DNA of 64,000 nucleotides from Hypericibacter adhaerens (GCF_008728835.1 NZ_CP042582.1:1984001-2048000), one strand, 5' to 3'; shown: positions 1 to 9,041, counted from the stretch's first letter. The notes: generated from the letters alone by a model not told the origin. Numbers and translations are program-made.

Positions 1-156
1 ATCCGCGACTATTTCGGCGAACTGCCGGCCTATCATCTGCTGACCGACAGCGCCTCGGCGGAATATATGTGGGCCTGTATCGTCGATGCGATGGCGGAGT
101 TCGGCGGCCAGCCAATCGGGCTCGCCGCGCTGCGGAGGCTCGCCGAGACACGATGA
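1..156 (+). CDS. C-terminal end of an unidentified protein, possibly sarcosine-oxidase gamma/GcvT-like
   Basis: The reading frame is open from the first base and ends with TGA at 154-156, so only the last 51 residues are present. The tail contains EYMWACIVDAMAEFGG and PIGLAALRRLAETR. This weakly resembles the end of the GcvT-like fold found in heterotetrameric sarcosine oxidase subunits and aminomethyltransferases. The protein stops where the sarcosine oxidase gamma subunit would stop. A gamma-like subunit would fit N-methylglutamate dehydrogenase (mgdD) next to mgsABC, but this is inference from context. Its stop overlaps the ATG of the next gene (ATGA), which suggests translational coupling. 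Confidence 0.45.
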   Translation: MRDYFGELPAYHLLTDSASAEYMWACIVDAMAEFGGQPIGLAALRRLAETR

Positions 157-869
157 AGGGCAAGCGCAAGGCGGGATCGACCGCGCCGGCCGGCGAGGCG
201 CGCAAAAGATCGCTTGCGCCGCGAAAGCCGGCGAAGCCCGCGGAGGCGCCGCAGGCGTTCCAGGACCCGCACGGGTTGATCAACAAGGACTATGGACGGC
301 TCGAGGAGGCGATCGGCCGCGAGGTGCGCGAGTTCCGGCGCAAGCAGGACATGACCGTGGCCGAGCTCGCCAAGATGGCGGAGCTCTCGGCCGGGATGCT
401 CTCCAAGATCGAGAACGGCATGACCTCGCCCTCGCTCGCCACCTTGCGCGCGCTCTCGGTGGCGCTCCATGTGCCGGTCACCGCCTTCTTCCGGCGCTTC
501 GAGGAGGAGCGGGACGCCACCTTCGTCAAGGCGGGGCAGGGGCTCGAGATCGAGCGCCGCGGCACCCGCGCCGGCCATCAATACCGGCTCCTCGGCCATA
601 CGCTGCGCAAGAGCATCTCGGTCGAGCCCTACATGATCACGCTGACGGCGGATTCGGACGTGTTCCCGCTGTTCCAGCATGACGGCGTCGAGTTCATCTT
701 CATGCTCGAGGGCGAGGTCAGCTACCGCCATGGCGACCGCACCTACACGCTGCTGCCGGGGGACTCGCTGTTCTTCGACGCCGACGTTCCCCACGGGCCC
801 GACGAGCTGCGCAAGCTGCCGATCCGGTTCCTCTCGATCATCTGCTACCCGCGCGACGGCGAAGGCTGA
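153..869 (+). CDS. XRE-family transcriptional regulator with C-terminal cupin
   Basis: A 238-residue regulator. Residues 1-40 are a basic, Ala/Pro-rich tail. A helix-turn-helix of the XRE/Cro type lies at about 54-108 (MTVAELAKMAELSAGMLSKIE, then SPSLATL). A cupin sensor domain lies at about 165-230 (HDGVEFIFMLEGEV, LLPGDSLFFDADVPHG). This is the architecture of PuuR-like regulators, which sense small amines or amino acids. I chose the ATG at 153 because it overlaps the upstream stop as ATGA and has GGAGG at 134-138; an in-frame ATG at 69 lies inside the upstream gene. The gene sits directly before the mgs operon and nested palindromes lie just downstream, so it is the probable regulator of mgsABC-gmaS. 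The ligand is unknown. Confidence 0.9.
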   Translation: MKGKRKAGSTAPAGEARKRSLAPRKPAKPAEAPQAFQDPHGLINKDYGRLEEAIGREVREFRRKQDMTVAELAKMAELSAGMLSKIENGMTSPSLATLRALSVALHVPVTAFFRRFEEERDATFVKAGQGLEIERRGTRAGHQYRLLGHTLRKSISVEPYMITLTADSDVFPLFQHDGVEFIFMLEGEVSYRHGDRTYTLLPGDSLFFDADVPHGPDELRKLPIRFLSIICYPRDGEG

Positions 870-880
870 CCTCGCGCCGG

Positions 881-940
881 TTTCCTCATAGGAAACATTG
901 TTTCCTTTTCATTGATTCCCGGGATTTCCTGGGGTATGGT
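881..940 (+). promoter_or_regulatory. Nested palindromic operators and promoter of the mgs operon
   Basis: Two perfect inverted repeats share their inner half. TTTCCT-CAT-AGGAAA lies at 881-895 and GGAAACA-T-TGTTTCC at 891-905. Seven bases further on is a sigma70-like promoter, TTGATT at 912-917 and TATGGT at 935-940 with a 17-bp spacer, ending 35 bp before the mgsA start. The repeats sit immediately upstream of the -35 box, which suits an operator of the adjacent XRE-cupin regulator. Whether binding activates or represses cannot be told. Confidence 0.6.
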
Positions 941-975
941 CCGGCCTCGCTCGGGCCTCCCGAAAGGATCCATCC

Positions 976-1884
976 ATGTGCGGAATCGTCGGACTTTTCC
1001 TCAAGAATCCGGCCCTGAGGCCCAGCCTCGGGCGGCATCTGAGCCATATGCTGATCGAGATGACCGAACGCGGTCCCGACAGCGCCGGCATCGCGGTCTA
1101 CCACAAGCCGGTCAAGGGCAAGGCCTCGAAGCTGACCCTGTTCCATGCCGATCCGCATTTCCATTGGCGCGAGGTCGGCGGGGCGCTCGGCGAGGCGCTC
1201 AAGGCCGAGGTCGATGTCGAGACCAAGGCCAACCATGTGGTCATGACCGTCTCGGCGCCCGACGAGCATGTGCGCGGCTGGCTCAAGTCGCACCATCCCG
1301 AGATCCGCATCATGGGCTATGGCCAGCTGATGGAGGTCTACAAGGATATGGGCCTGCCCAAGCAGGTGGCCGAGCGTTACGGCCTCGGCAGGATGGAGGG
1401 GACCCACGCCATCGGCCATACCCGCATGGCGACGGAGAGCGCGGTCACGACCGAGCATTCCCATCCCTTCACCGCCGCCTCGGACATGTGCCTGGTCCAT
1501 AACGGCTCGCTCTCGAACCACAACAACCTGCGCCGCTGGCTGGTCCATCGCGGCCACCAGTTCGAGACCGACAATGACAGCGAGGTGGCGGCGCGCTACT
1601 TCGCCCATCGCCTGGGCGAGGGGGCGAGCCTGGCCGAGGCGCTCGAGGCGGGCCTCAAGGATCTCGACGGCTTCTATACCTTCACCATGGGCACCCGGAA
1701 CGGCTTCGCCGTGCTGCGCGATGCCTTCGCCTGCAAGCCCGCCGTGCTGGCCGAGACCGACGACTGGGTGGCGATGGCCTCGGAATACCGCTCGATCGCC
1801 AACCTGCCGGGCGCCGACAAGGCGGTCGTGTGGGCGCCGGCGCCGGCCGTGGTCTATACCTGGGACGTGCAGGCCGCCGCATGA
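976..1884 (+). CDS. mgsA: N-methylglutamate synthase subunit A homologue (class II glutamine amidotransferase)
   Basis: A 302-residue class II (Ntn-type) glutamine amidotransferase. It begins MCGIVGLF, so Cys2 is the expected N-terminal nucleophile after Met removal. TERGPDSAGIAVY and GTHAIGHTRMATES followed by HSHPF and VHNGSLSNHNNLR are the usual glutamine-site signatures. The same family is called GlxB in rhizobia. With mgsB and mgsC it forms a split glutamate-synthase-like complex that in the N-methylglutamate pathway moves a methylamino group onto glutamate. RBS GAAAGGA at 962-968. It ends in an ATGA overlap with mgsB. The MgsA name rests on gene order and length; a GlxB-type role in ordinary glutamate metabolism is possible. 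Confidence 0.85.
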   Translation: MCGIVGLFLKNPALRPSLGRHLSHMLIEMTERGPDSAGIAVYHKPVKGKASKLTLFHADPHFHWREVGGALGEALKAEVDVETKANHVVMTVSAPDEHVRGWLKSHHPEIRIMGYGQLMEVYKDMGLPKQVAERYGLGRMEGTHAIGHTRMATESAVTTEHSHPFTAASDMCLVHNGSLSNHNNLRRWLVHRGHQFETDNDSEVAARYFAHRLGEGASLAEALEAGLKDLDGFYTFTMGTRNGFAVLRDAFACKPAVLAETDDWVAMASEYRSIANLPGADKAVVWAPAPAVVYTWDVQAAA

Positions 1885-2564
1885 TCACGGTCGATCTGGA
1901 CAAGAGCTCGGTCCGGGATCTCAACGAGCGCCTGCATCGCCTGCCGCCGGAGACCAACGAGAAGGCCTGGCGCGTCGTCAATCCCAAGGGCGCCCATGCG
2001 CTCTGCGCCGGCCTCACCGTGCCGATCGAGGTCACGATCGACGGACATCCCGGCTATTACTGCGCCGGCATGAACAAGGAAGCGACCGTCGTCGTGAACG
2101 GCCATTGCGGCGTGGGGCTGGCCGAAAACATGATGTCGGGCGAGGTGCGGGTGAAGGGCAACGCCTCGGACGCGGCCGGCGCCACCGGCCGCGGCGGCCT
2201 GCTCGTCATCGAGGGCGATGCGGGCCTGCGCTGCGGCATCTCGATGAAGGGCATCGACATCGTCGTCGGCGGATCGGTCGGCCATATGAGCGCCTTCATG
2301 GCGCAGGCCGGCAGCCTCGTCGTCTGCGGCGATGCCGGATCGAGCCTCGGCGATTCGATCTACGAGGCGCGGCTCTATGTGCAGGGCAAGGTCGACAGCC
2401 TGGGGGCCGACTGCGTCGAGAAGAAGATGACGCCCCATCACCTGGCCAAGCTCGAGCAGCTGCTCGCGCGCGCCGGCATCAAGGCCGACCCGAAACGCTT
2501 CCGCCGCTACGGCTCGGCCCGCCGCCTCTACAATTTCCACGTCGACAATGTCGACGCCTATTGA
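1881..2564 (+). CDS. mgsB: N-methylglutamate synthase subunit B homologue (GXGXG domain)
   Basis: A 227-residue protein corresponding to the C-terminal beta-helix (GXGXG) domain of glutamate synthase as a separate polypeptide. Repeating glycine turns are visible: GHPGYYCAGM, GHCGVGLAENMMSG, GATGRGGLLVIEGDAG and GGSVGHMSAFMAQAGS. The start at 1881 overlaps the mgsA stop (ATGA), and the protein then begins MITVDLDKSSVRDLNERL. The domain has a structural and channelling role with the amidotransferase and the FMN subunit. Known as GlxC in rhizobia. Fifteen bases separate it from mgsC. Confidence 0.85.
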   Translation: MITVDLDKSSVRDLNERLHRLPPETNEKAWRVVNPKGAHALCAGLTVPIEVTIDGHPGYYCAGMNKEATVVVNGHCGVGLAENMMSGEVRVKGNASDAAGATGRGGLLVIEGDAGLRCGISMKGIDIVVGGSVGHMSAFMAQAGSLVVCGDAGSSLGDSIYEARLYVQGKVDSLGADCVEKKMTPHHLAKLEQLLARAGIKADPKRFRRYGSARRLYNFHVDNVDAY

Positions 2565-2579
2565 GAACGGGATTCCGCG

Positions 2580-3917
2580 ATGAGCGCTCCGACCTCCCCG
2601 ACGCCGATGCCGCCCCGCCGCTCCGCGACCTTCGACGAATATGCGATCGCCGAGATCCATCGCGCCGCCGCGACCGGCATCTATGACATCCGCGGCTTCG
2701 GTGCCAAGCGGCGGGTGCCGCATTTCGACGATCTCGTGTTCCTCGGCGCCTCGGTCTCGCGCTATCCGCTCGAGGGCTACCGCGAGAAATGCGCGACCGA
2801 TGTCGTGCTCGGCACGCGCTTCGCCAAGAAGCCGATCCATCTCAAGATCCCGGTCACCATCGCCGGCATGAGCTTCGGCGCGCTCTCGGGCCCGGCCAAG
2901 GAAGCGCTCGGGCGCGGCGCCAGCGCCATGGGCACCAGCACCACGACCGGCGATGGCGGCATGACGCCCGAGGAGCGCGGCCATTCCAGCATCCTGGTCT
3001 ATCAGCTCCTGCCCTCGCGCTACGGCATGAATCCCGACGATCTGCGCAAGGCCGACGCGATCGAGGTGGTGATCGGGCAGGGGGCGAAGCCCGGCGGCGG
3101 CGGCATGCTGCTGGGCCAGAAGATCTCGCCGCGCGTCGCCGCCATGCGCAACCTGCCGGAAGGCATCGACCAGCGCTCCGCCTGCCGCCATCCCGACTGG
3201 ACCGGCCCCGACGATCTCACCATCAAGATCCAGGAGATCCGCGAGATCACCGACTGGGAGAAACCGGTTTATGTGAAGGTCGGTGCGACCCGGCCCTATT
3301 ACGACGTGGCACTCGCGGTCAAATCCGGTGCCGACGTGGTGGTGCTGGACGGCATGCAGGGCGGCACCGCCGCGACCCAGGAAGTCTTCATCGAGCATGT
3401 CGGCATCCCGATCCTGGCGGCGATCCGCCCGGCGGTGCAGGCGCTGCAGGATCTCGACATGCACCGCAAGGTGCAGCTCGTCGTCTCGGGCGGCATCCGC
3501 AACGGCGCCGACGTGGCCAAGGCTCTGGCGCTGGGCGCCGACGCGGTCGCCATCGGCACCGCGGCTTTGATCGCGCTCGGCGACAACGACCCGAAGCTCG
3601 AAGAGGAATATCGCAAGATCGGCAGCGCCGCCGGCTGCTATGACGACTGGCATGAGGGCCGCGATCCGGCCGGCATCACGACGCAGGATCCGGAGCTCGC
3701 CAAGCGGCTGGATCCGATCAAGGCGGGCCGGCGGCTGTCGAACTATCTGGCCGTGCTCACCATGGAGACGCAGATCATCGCGCGAGCCTGCGGCAAGAGC
3801 CATGTGCTCAATCTGGAGCCCGAGGATCTGGTGGCGCTCACCATCGAGGCCGCGGCCATGGCGCGCGTGCCGCTGGCCGGCACGAGCTGGATCCCGGGCC
3901 AGAGCGGGGGGCTGTGA
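2580..3917 (+). CDS. mgsC: N-methylglutamate synthase subunit C homologue (FMN-binding glutamate synthase domain)
   Basis: A 445-residue FMN/Fe-S barrel of the glutamate synthase central domain family. GMSFGALSGPAKEALGRGA and the TSTTTGDGGMTPEER loop start the barrel. GQGAKPGGGGMLLGQKIS, YVKVGATRPYYDVA, VVLDGMQGGTAATQE and VVSGGIRNGADVAKALALGA bind FMN and substrate, and AGCYDDWHEGRDPAG with ARACGKS contributes C-terminal cysteines. With mgsA and mgsB it would make N-methylglutamate from gamma-glutamylmethylamide or from glutamine-derived units. Homologues are named GlxD. RBS is weak (GAGAACGGG). The operon continues into gmaS after 122 bp. Confidence 0.85.
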   Translation: MSAPTSPTPMPPRRSATFDEYAIAEIHRAAATGIYDIRGFGAKRRVPHFDDLVFLGASVSRYPLEGYREKCATDVVLGTRFAKKPIHLKIPVTIAGMSFGALSGPAKEALGRGASAMGTSTTTGDGGMTPEERGHSSILVYQLLPSRYGMNPDDLRKADAIEVVIGQGAKPGGGGMLLGQKISPRVAAMRNLPEGIDQRSACRHPDWTGPDDLTIKIQEIREITDWEKPVYVKVGATRPYYDVALAVKSGADVVVLDGMQGGTAATQEVFIEHVGIPILAAIRPAVQALQDLDMHRKVQLVVSGGIRNGADVAKALALGADAVAIGTAALIALGDNDPKLEEEYRKIGSAAGCYDDWHEGRDPAGITTQDPELAKRLDPIKAGRRLSNYLAVLTMETQIIARACGKSHVLNLEPEDLVALTIEAAAMARVPLAGTSWIPGQSGGL

Positions 3918-4039
3918 ACGGCCAATGTTTGGGAGCGGGGAAGGGCTGAACCCTTCCTGAGCCGTCATCAAGGAAAAGGGCCGCCGCGCCGGAACCGAGG
4001 CGTCGAGAGGCCTGAGGAAAACACGAGGGGGAACGATCC

Positions 4040-5347
4040 ATGGCTGCCGATCTGTCGAAAATCGCCAAAGAGCGGAAGATCAAGTATTTCCTGATCAGCT
4101 ACGTCGACCTGTTCGGCGTGCTGCGGGCCAAGCTGGCGCCGGCCGAGGCGATCGCCGGCATGCAGCGCGACGGCGCCGGTTTTGCCGGCTTCGCGACCTG
4201 GCTCGACATGACGCCGGCGCATCCGGACCTGTTCGCCCGTCCCGATCCCGACAGCCTGATCCAGCTCCCCTGGAAGCCCGAGGTGGGCTGGCTCGCCAGC
4301 GATCTCTGGATGGACGGCAAGGAGGTCGCGGACAGCCCGCGCGCCCAGCTCAAGAAGCAGATCGCCAAGGCGGCGACCAAGGGCCTGCGGATGAAGTCCG
4401 GTGTCGAATGCGAGTATTTCCTGATTACGCCCGATGGCAAATCGGTTGCGGATTCGCTCGATTCCCAGGAAAAGCCCTGCTACGACCAGATGGCGCTGAT
4501 GCGTCGCTACGACGTCATCACCGAGATCTGCAACTCGATGCTGGCGCTGGGCTGGAAGCCCTATCAGAACGACCATGAGGACGCCAACGGCCAGTTCGAG
4601 ATGAACTGGGAATATGATGACGCCCTCGTGACGGCCGACCGCCACGCCTTCTTCAAATACATGGTGCGCCAGATCGCCGAGAAGCACGGCATGCGCGCCA
4701 CCTTCATGCCGAAACCGTTCCTCAACCTGACCGGCAATGGCTGTCACGCCCATGTCTCGGTCTGGGACAAGACCGGCAAGACCAACCTGTTCCACGATCC
4801 CAAAGGCGAGCTGGGCCTCTCGAAGCTGGCCTACAGCTTCCTTGGCGGCGTCATCCACTCGGCCGACGCGCTCTGTTCCTTCTTCAATCCGACCGTGAAC
4901 AGCTACAAGCGCATCAACGCGCCCCGCACGCTCTCCGGCGCCACCTGGGCGCCCAACACCATCACCTATGGCGGCAACAACCGCACCCACATGGTCCGCA
5001 TCCCGGATGCCGGCCGATTCGAGCTGCGGCTGATGGACGGCGCGGCCAACCCCTATCTGCTGCAGGCGGGGGTGCTGGCGGCCGGCCTCGACGGGGTGGA
5101 GAACAAGCGCGACCCGGGGCCCCGCCTCGACATCAACATGTATACCGAGGGCCATAAGGTGAAGGGCGCCAAGAAGCTGCCCCTGAACCTCCTGGACGCG
5201 CTCCGGCTGACCGAGAAGAGCAAGGTGCTGCGCGAGGCCATGGGCGACAGCTTCATCGACGCCTATACGAAGATGAAGCATGAGGAATGGTCGCGCTATT
5301 GCCGCCACCTGACCCAGTGGGAGATCGAGAACACCCTGGATTGCTGA
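4040..5347 (+). CDS. gmaS: Gamma-glutamylmethylamide synthetase-like / type III glutamine synthetase
   Basis: A 435-residue ATP-dependent ligase of the glutamine synthetase fold. The N-terminal part has SYVDLFGVLRAKLAP and GAGFAGFATWLDMTPAHPD. The catalytic domain has NDHEDANGQFEMNWEYDD (metal/glutamate site), NGCHAHVSVWDK and ITYGGNNRTHMVRIPD followed by RFELRLMDGAANPYLL. In the N-methylglutamate pathway it joins glutamate and methylamine using ATP. The same subgroup is called GlnT in rhizobia, and sequence reading alone cannot separate true GmaS from GlnT. The position after mgsABC and before a formate-tetrahydrofolate ligase favours methylamine use. RBS GAGGGGGAA ends 5 bases before the ATG. 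Confidence 0.82.
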   Translation: MAADLSKIAKERKIKYFLISYVDLFGVLRAKLAPAEAIAGMQRDGAGFAGFATWLDMTPAHPDLFARPDPDSLIQLPWKPEVGWLASDLWMDGKEVADSPRAQLKKQIAKAATKGLRMKSGVECEYFLITPDGKSVADSLDSQEKPCYDQMALMRRYDVITEICNSMLALGWKPYQNDHEDANGQFEMNWEYDDALVTADRHAFFKYMVRQIAEKHGMRATFMPKPFLNLTGNGCHAHVSVWDKTGKTNLFHDPKGELGLSKLAYSFLGGVIHSADALCSFFNPTVNSYKRINAPRTLSGATWAPNTITYGGNNRTHMVRIPDAGRFELRLMDGAANPYLLQAGVLAAGLDGVENKRDPGPRLDINMYTEGHKVKGAKKLPLNLLDALRLTEKSKVLREAMGDSFIDAYTKMKHEEWSRYCRHLTQWEIENTLDC

Positions 5348-5459
5348 ATGGAAAGACAGGTTTCCGGGCCTCCCGGGAGCGTTTCCGGGGCGCCTCGAAC
5401 TGGTCCGGATTTGGTGTTCCCGGCGAGACCAATTCGCGTCGTTTCGGGACCATCCGGCG

Positions 5460-5491
5460 GGGCCGGGCCCGGATAGCCTCCGGCCCGGCCC
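5460..5491 (+). terminator. GC-rich hairpin after gmaS, possible terminator
   Basis: The arms GGGCCGGGCCCGGA (5460-5473) and TCCGGCCCGGCCC (5479-5491) pair over 13 bases with one bulged C and a five-base loop. Only TTTC follows, so termination may be partial. It lies in the 225-bp gap between gmaS and fhs. The same gap holds two GTTTCCGGG copies (5360-5368, 5381-5389). Confidence 0.5.
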
Positions 5492-5572
5492 TTTCGGTCG
5501 GCACCAGGCCGGGACAGGATCCCGTGCCCGTCGGCGCTCCTAGGGGCAGGCCAACCAAGAGGACTGGGGACG

Positions 5573-7255
5573 ATGATCAAGAAGGTCGGTAGCGATATCG
5601 AGATCGCGCGCGCTGCCAAGATGCAGCCCGTGGAGAAGATCGCCGAGAAGCTGGGGATTCCGGAGAAGCACCTGTTCCGCTACGGGCCCAGCAAGGCGAA
5701 GGTCGATCTCCACTATGTCGACAGCCTGAAGTCGCGCCCCGACGGCAAGCTGATCCTCGTCACCGCCATCACGCCGACGCCCGCGGGCGAGGGCAAGACC
5801 ACCACCACGGTCGGCCTCGGCGACGGCCTCAACCGGATCGGCAAGAAGGCCATCATCTGCCTGCGCGAGCCCTCGCTCGGGCCCTGCTTCGGCGTGAAGG
5901 GCGGGGCTGCCGGCGGCGGCTATGCCCAGGTCGTGCCGATGGAGGACATCAACCTCCATTTCACCGGCGACTTCCACGCGATCGGCACCGCCAACAACCT
6001 GCTGGCGGCCTTGATCGACAACCACATCTATTGGGGCAACGAGCTCGGCATCGATCCGCGCCGCATCTCCTGGCGCCGCGTGCTCGACATGAACGACCGC
6101 GCGCTGCGCTCGATCGTCTCCTCGCTCGGCGGCGTGGCCAACGGTTATCCGCGCGAGGACGGGTTCGACATCACGGTGGCTTCGGAGGTCATGGCGATCT
6201 TCTGCCTCGCCAGCGACCTCGACGACCTGACCCGCCGGCTCGGCAACATCATCGTCGCCTATACCCGCGACCGGAAGCCGGTCTATGCCCGCGACCTCAA
6301 GGCCGAGGGCCCGATGACCGTGCTGCTCAAGGACGCGCTGGCGCCCAACCTGGTGCAGACGCTCGAGAACAACCCGGCCTTCATCCATGGCGGCCCCTTC
6401 GCCAACATCGCCCATGGCTGCAACTCGGTGATCGCGACCCGCAGCGCCCTCAAGCTCGCCGACTATGTCGTGACCGAGGCGGGCTTCGGCGCCGACCTGG
6501 GCGCCGAGAAGTTCTTCGACATCAAGTGCCGCAAGACCGGCCTGAAGCCCTCGGCGGCGGTGATCGTCGCCACCATCCGCGCTCTCAAGATGCATGGCGG
6601 CGTGGCCAAGGAGGATCTCGGCAAGGAGAATGTCGAGGCGCTGAAGAAGGGCCTCGAGAACCTCGCCCGCCATGTCGAGAACGTGAAGCGCTTCGGCGTG
6701 CCGCCGGTGGTGGCGATCAACCGCTTCGTGGCCGACACGGACGCCGAGCTGGCGGCGCTCAAGCAGGCCTGCGCGGGGCTCGGCACCGAGGCCATCGAAT
6801 GTACCCACTGGGCCGACGGCAGCGCCGGCACCGAGGCCCTGGCGCATAGGGTCGTCCAGATCGCCGAGAGCGGAAAGTCCAGCTTCCAGACGCTCTATCC
6901 GGACGACATGCCGCTCTGGGACAAGGTCCGTACCATCGCCAAGAGCCTCTATGGCGCCAGCGACATCATCGCCGACAAGAAGGTGCGCGACCAGTTCGCC
7001 GAGTTCCAGAAGGCGGGTTTCGGGCATTACCCGATCTGCGTGGCCAAGACGCAGTACAGCTTCTCGACCGATTCCAACCTCAAGGGCGCGCCCTCGAACC
7101 ATGTGGTGCCGGTGCGTGAGGTCAAGCTGTCGGCCGGCGCCGAGTTCCTGGTGGTGATCTGCGGCGAGATCATGACCATGCCGGGCCTGCCCAAGGTGCC
7201 CTCCGCCAACCACATCAAGCTCAACGCCCAGGGCGAGGTCGAAGGGCTGTTCTGA
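5573..7255 (+). CDS. fhs: Formate-tetrahydrofolate ligase
   Basis: A 560-residue protein of full family length (about 557). It makes 10-formyltetrahydrofolate from formate, ATP and THF in the cytoplasm. The nucleotide loop [20 protein letters not shown] is at residues 67-86, and [20 protein letters not shown] and [20 protein letters not shown] follow as in the family. The start has GAGGACTGGGGACG directly upstream. In methylamine-using bacteria this enzyme handles one-carbon units released from N-methylglutamate, so its place after gmaS is meaningful. It may have its own promoter given the hairpin and 225-bp gap before it, and it ends at a good terminator. Confidence 0.96.
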   Translation: MIKKVGSDIEIARAAKMQPVEKIAEKLGIPEKHLFRYGPSKAKVDLHYVDSLKSRPDGKLILVTAITPTPAGEGKTTTTVGLGDGLNRIGKKAIICLREPSLGPCFGVKGGAAGGGYAQVVPMEDINLHFTGDFHAIGTANNLLAALIDNHIYWGNELGIDPRRISWRRVLDMNDRALRSIVSSLGGVANGYPREDGFDITVASEVMAIFCLASDLDDLTRRLGNIIVAYTRDRKPVYARDLKAEGPMTVLLKDALAPNLVQTLENNPAFIHGGPFANIAHGCNSVIATRSALKLADYVVTEAGFGADLGAEKFFDIKCRKTGLKPSAAVIVATIRALKMHGGVAKEDLGKENVEALKKGLENLARHVENVKRFGVPPVVAINRFVADTDAELAALKQACAGLGTEAIECTHWADGSAGTEALAHRVVQIAESGKSSFQTLYPDDMPLWDKVRTIAKSLYGASDIIADKKVRDQFAEFQKAGFGHYPICVAKTQYSFSTDSNLKGAPSNHVVPVREVKLSAGAEFLVVICGEIMTMPGLPKVPSANHIKLNAQGEVEGLF

Positions 7256-7287
7256 CCGCCCTTCGCCTCCTCGGCTGAGATCCTCGG

Positions 7288-7324
7288 GCGGGCCGCTCCG
7301 GCGACGGGCGGCCCGCTTGCTTTT
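7288..7324 (+). terminator. Rho-independent terminator after fhs
   Basis: GCGGGCCGC (7288-7296) pairs perfectly with GCGGCCCGC (7308-7316) across an 11-base loop, followed by TTGCTTTT. It closes the mgs-gmaS-fhs block. Confidence 0.75.
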
Positions 7325-7448
7325 GCTCCCCGGCCTCGACCAATCGATCCGTCTTATCAATGGCTTCGGGCCGGCTTGCCGCCCGGCGGGCCGGCCTTTA
7401 ATGTCGCCGCCATCCCCTCCAGACCCACCAGATTTCGGGAGACATCGG

Positions 7449-8951
7449 ATGTCCGCTGCGCTGTCGATCGACACCGTCAAGGAGCAGGCCTCGCGCCTGA
7501 CCTTCCGCAACCAGGCCTTCATCAACGGCAAATATGTGCCGGCCGCTTCCGGCAAGACCTTCGACTGCATCAACCCCGCCACCGGCAAGGCGATCACCCA
7601 GATCGCCGAGGGCGACAAGGAGGATGTCGATCGCGCCGTCAAGGCGGCGCGCGCCGTCTTCGAGAAGGGCAGCTGGTCGCGCATGGCCCCGACCCAGCGC
7701 AAGAAGGTGCTCATGAGGTTCGCGAGCCTGATCGAGAAGCACACCACCGAGCTGGCGCTGCTCGAGACGCTCGACATGGGCAAGCCGATCCGCGACAGCT
7801 CGCGCATCGACGTGCCGCTCGCGGCCCAGGCGATCGGCTGGTATGCCGAGGCGATCGACAAGCTCTATGACGAGATCGCGCCGACCGGTCCCGAGGCCGT
7901 GTCGCTGATCCGGCGCGAGCCGGTGGGCGTGGTCGCGGCCGTGGTGCCCTGGAACTTCCCGCTGCTGATGGCCTCCTGGAAGATCGGCCCGGCGCTGGCC
8001 ACCGGCAACTCGATGATCGTGAAGCCGGCCGAGCAGTCGCCGCTGACGGCGATCCGCATCGCCGAGCTCGCGGCCGAGGCCGGCATCCCCGAGGGCGTGT
8101 TCAACGTGGTGCCCGGCTTCGGCGAGACCGCCGGCCAGGCGCTCGGCCGTCACATGGATGTCGACTGCGTGACCTTCACCGGCTCGACCGAGGTCGGCAA
8201 GTTTTTCCTGCGCTATGCGGGCGAGTCCAACATGAAGCAGGTCTCGCTCGAGTGCGGCGGCAAGTCGCCCAACATCATCATGGCCGACGCGCCGGACCTC
8301 GACGCCGCCGCGACTGCGGCCGCCTGGGGCATCTTCTTCAACCAGGGCGAGGTCTGCAACGCAGGCTCGCGCCTGGTCGTCGAGGAATCGGTCAAGGACC
8401 GGGTGCTCGAGAAGGTGATGGCCGTCGGCAAGAAGCTCATCCCCGGCGACCCGCTCGATCCCAAGACCGGCCTGGGCGCCATGGTCGACAAGACCCAGAT
8501 GGAGCGCGTGCTGGGCTATATCGAGGCCGGCAAGAAGGAAGGCGCCAGGCTCGCGCTCGGCGGCAGCCGCGTGAAGACCGAGACCGGCGGCTACTACATC
8601 GAGCCGACCGTGTTCGACAAGGTCGACAACAGGATGAAGATCGCCCAGGAGGAGATCTTCGGGCCGGTGCTCTCCACCATCACCTTCAAGGATGCCGACG
8701 AGGCGGTGAAGATCGGCAACGACACGATCTACGGCCTGGCGGCCGCGATCTGGACCAAGGACATCACCAAGGCCTTCAAGGTCTCGCAGGCGCTCAGGGC
8801 CGGCGTGGTGTGGGTCAATTGCTTCGACAACGGCCACATCTCCTCGCCCTTCGGCGGCTTCAAGCAGTCGGGCTTCGGCCGCGACAAGTCGCTGCACGCG
8901 ATGGAGAAGTATTCGCAGCTCAAGGCCACCTGGATCCATATCGGCGCCTGA
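7449..8951 (+). CDS. NAD(P)-dependent aldehyde dehydrogenase, PuuC-like
   Basis: A 500-residue aldehyde dehydrogenase. Catalytic Cys303 sits in NQGEVCNAGSRL, general base Glu268 in SLECGGKSPNII, and FTGSTEVGKFF is the coenzyme loop. LETLDMGKPIRDSSR and GWYAEAIDKLYDEIAPTG match gamma-glutamyl-gamma-aminobutyraldehyde dehydrogenase (PuuC) and close relatives that oxidise omega-amino aldehydes. I use the ATG at 7449 (MSAALSIDTVKEQ); an open frame continues upstream but runs into the fhs terminator. It is a single transcription unit between two terminators. The substrate is not fixed by sequence; a polyamine link would fit the N-carbamoylputrescine amidase and ornithine decarboxylase nearby. Confidence 0.9.
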   Translation: MSAALSIDTVKEQASRLTFRNQAFINGKYVPAASGKTFDCINPATGKAITQIAEGDKEDVDRAVKAARAVFEKGSWSRMAPTQRKKVLMRFASLIEKHTTELALLETLDMGKPIRDSSRIDVPLAAQAIGWYAEAIDKLYDEIAPTGPEAVSLIRREPVGVVAAVVPWNFPLLMASWKIGPALATGNSMIVKPAEQSPLTAIRIAELAAEAGIPEGVFNVVPGFGETAGQALGRHMDVDCVTFTGSTEVGKFFLRYAGESNMKQVSLECGGKSPNIIMADAPDLDAAATAAAWGIFFNQGEVCNAGSRLVVEESVKDRVLEKVMAVGKKLIPGDPLDPKTGLGAMVDKTQMERVLGYIEAGKKEGARLALGGSRVKTETGGYYIEPTVFDKVDNRMKIAQEEIFGPVLSTITFKDADEAVKIGNDTIYGLAAAIWTKDITKAFKVSQALRAGVVWVNCFDNGHISSPFGGFKQSGFGRDKSLHAMEKYSQLKATWIHIGA

Positions 8952-8981
8952 TCCGGCCGGGATCGTCGCGCCGTACCGAAG

Positions 8982-9018
8982 ACGGGGAAGCGGGCAGCCG
9001 CTTCCCCGTTTGCTTTTT
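8982..9018 (+). terminator. Strong rho-independent terminator after the aldehyde dehydrogenase
   Basis: ACGGGGAAGCGG (8982-8993) and CCGCTTCCCCGT (8998-9009) form a perfect 12-bp stem with a GCAG loop, followed by TTTGCTTTTT. This is the clearest intrinsic terminator in the window. Confidence 0.9.
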
Positions 9019-9041
9019 CGCGGAACGCGGGAGGAGACGTC

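Noticed and set aside
1854-3971. A 705-codon open frame on the minus strand across mgsB and mgsC
   Set aside because: It lies opposite genes with clear family motifs. GC-rich third positions keep the opposite strand free of stops, and its translation is His/Arg/Ala-rich without any domain.
4040-5347. Calling the synthetase ordinary glutamine synthetase GlnA
   Set aside because: The length (435) and motifs differ from GlnA, and the gene follows mgsABC. GlnT remains a possible alternative name to gmaS.
5540-7861. A 773-codon minus-strand frame opposite fhs
   Set aside because: Formate-THF ligase motifs on the plus strand are beyond doubt, and the minus-strand frame also crosses the terminator at 7288-7324.
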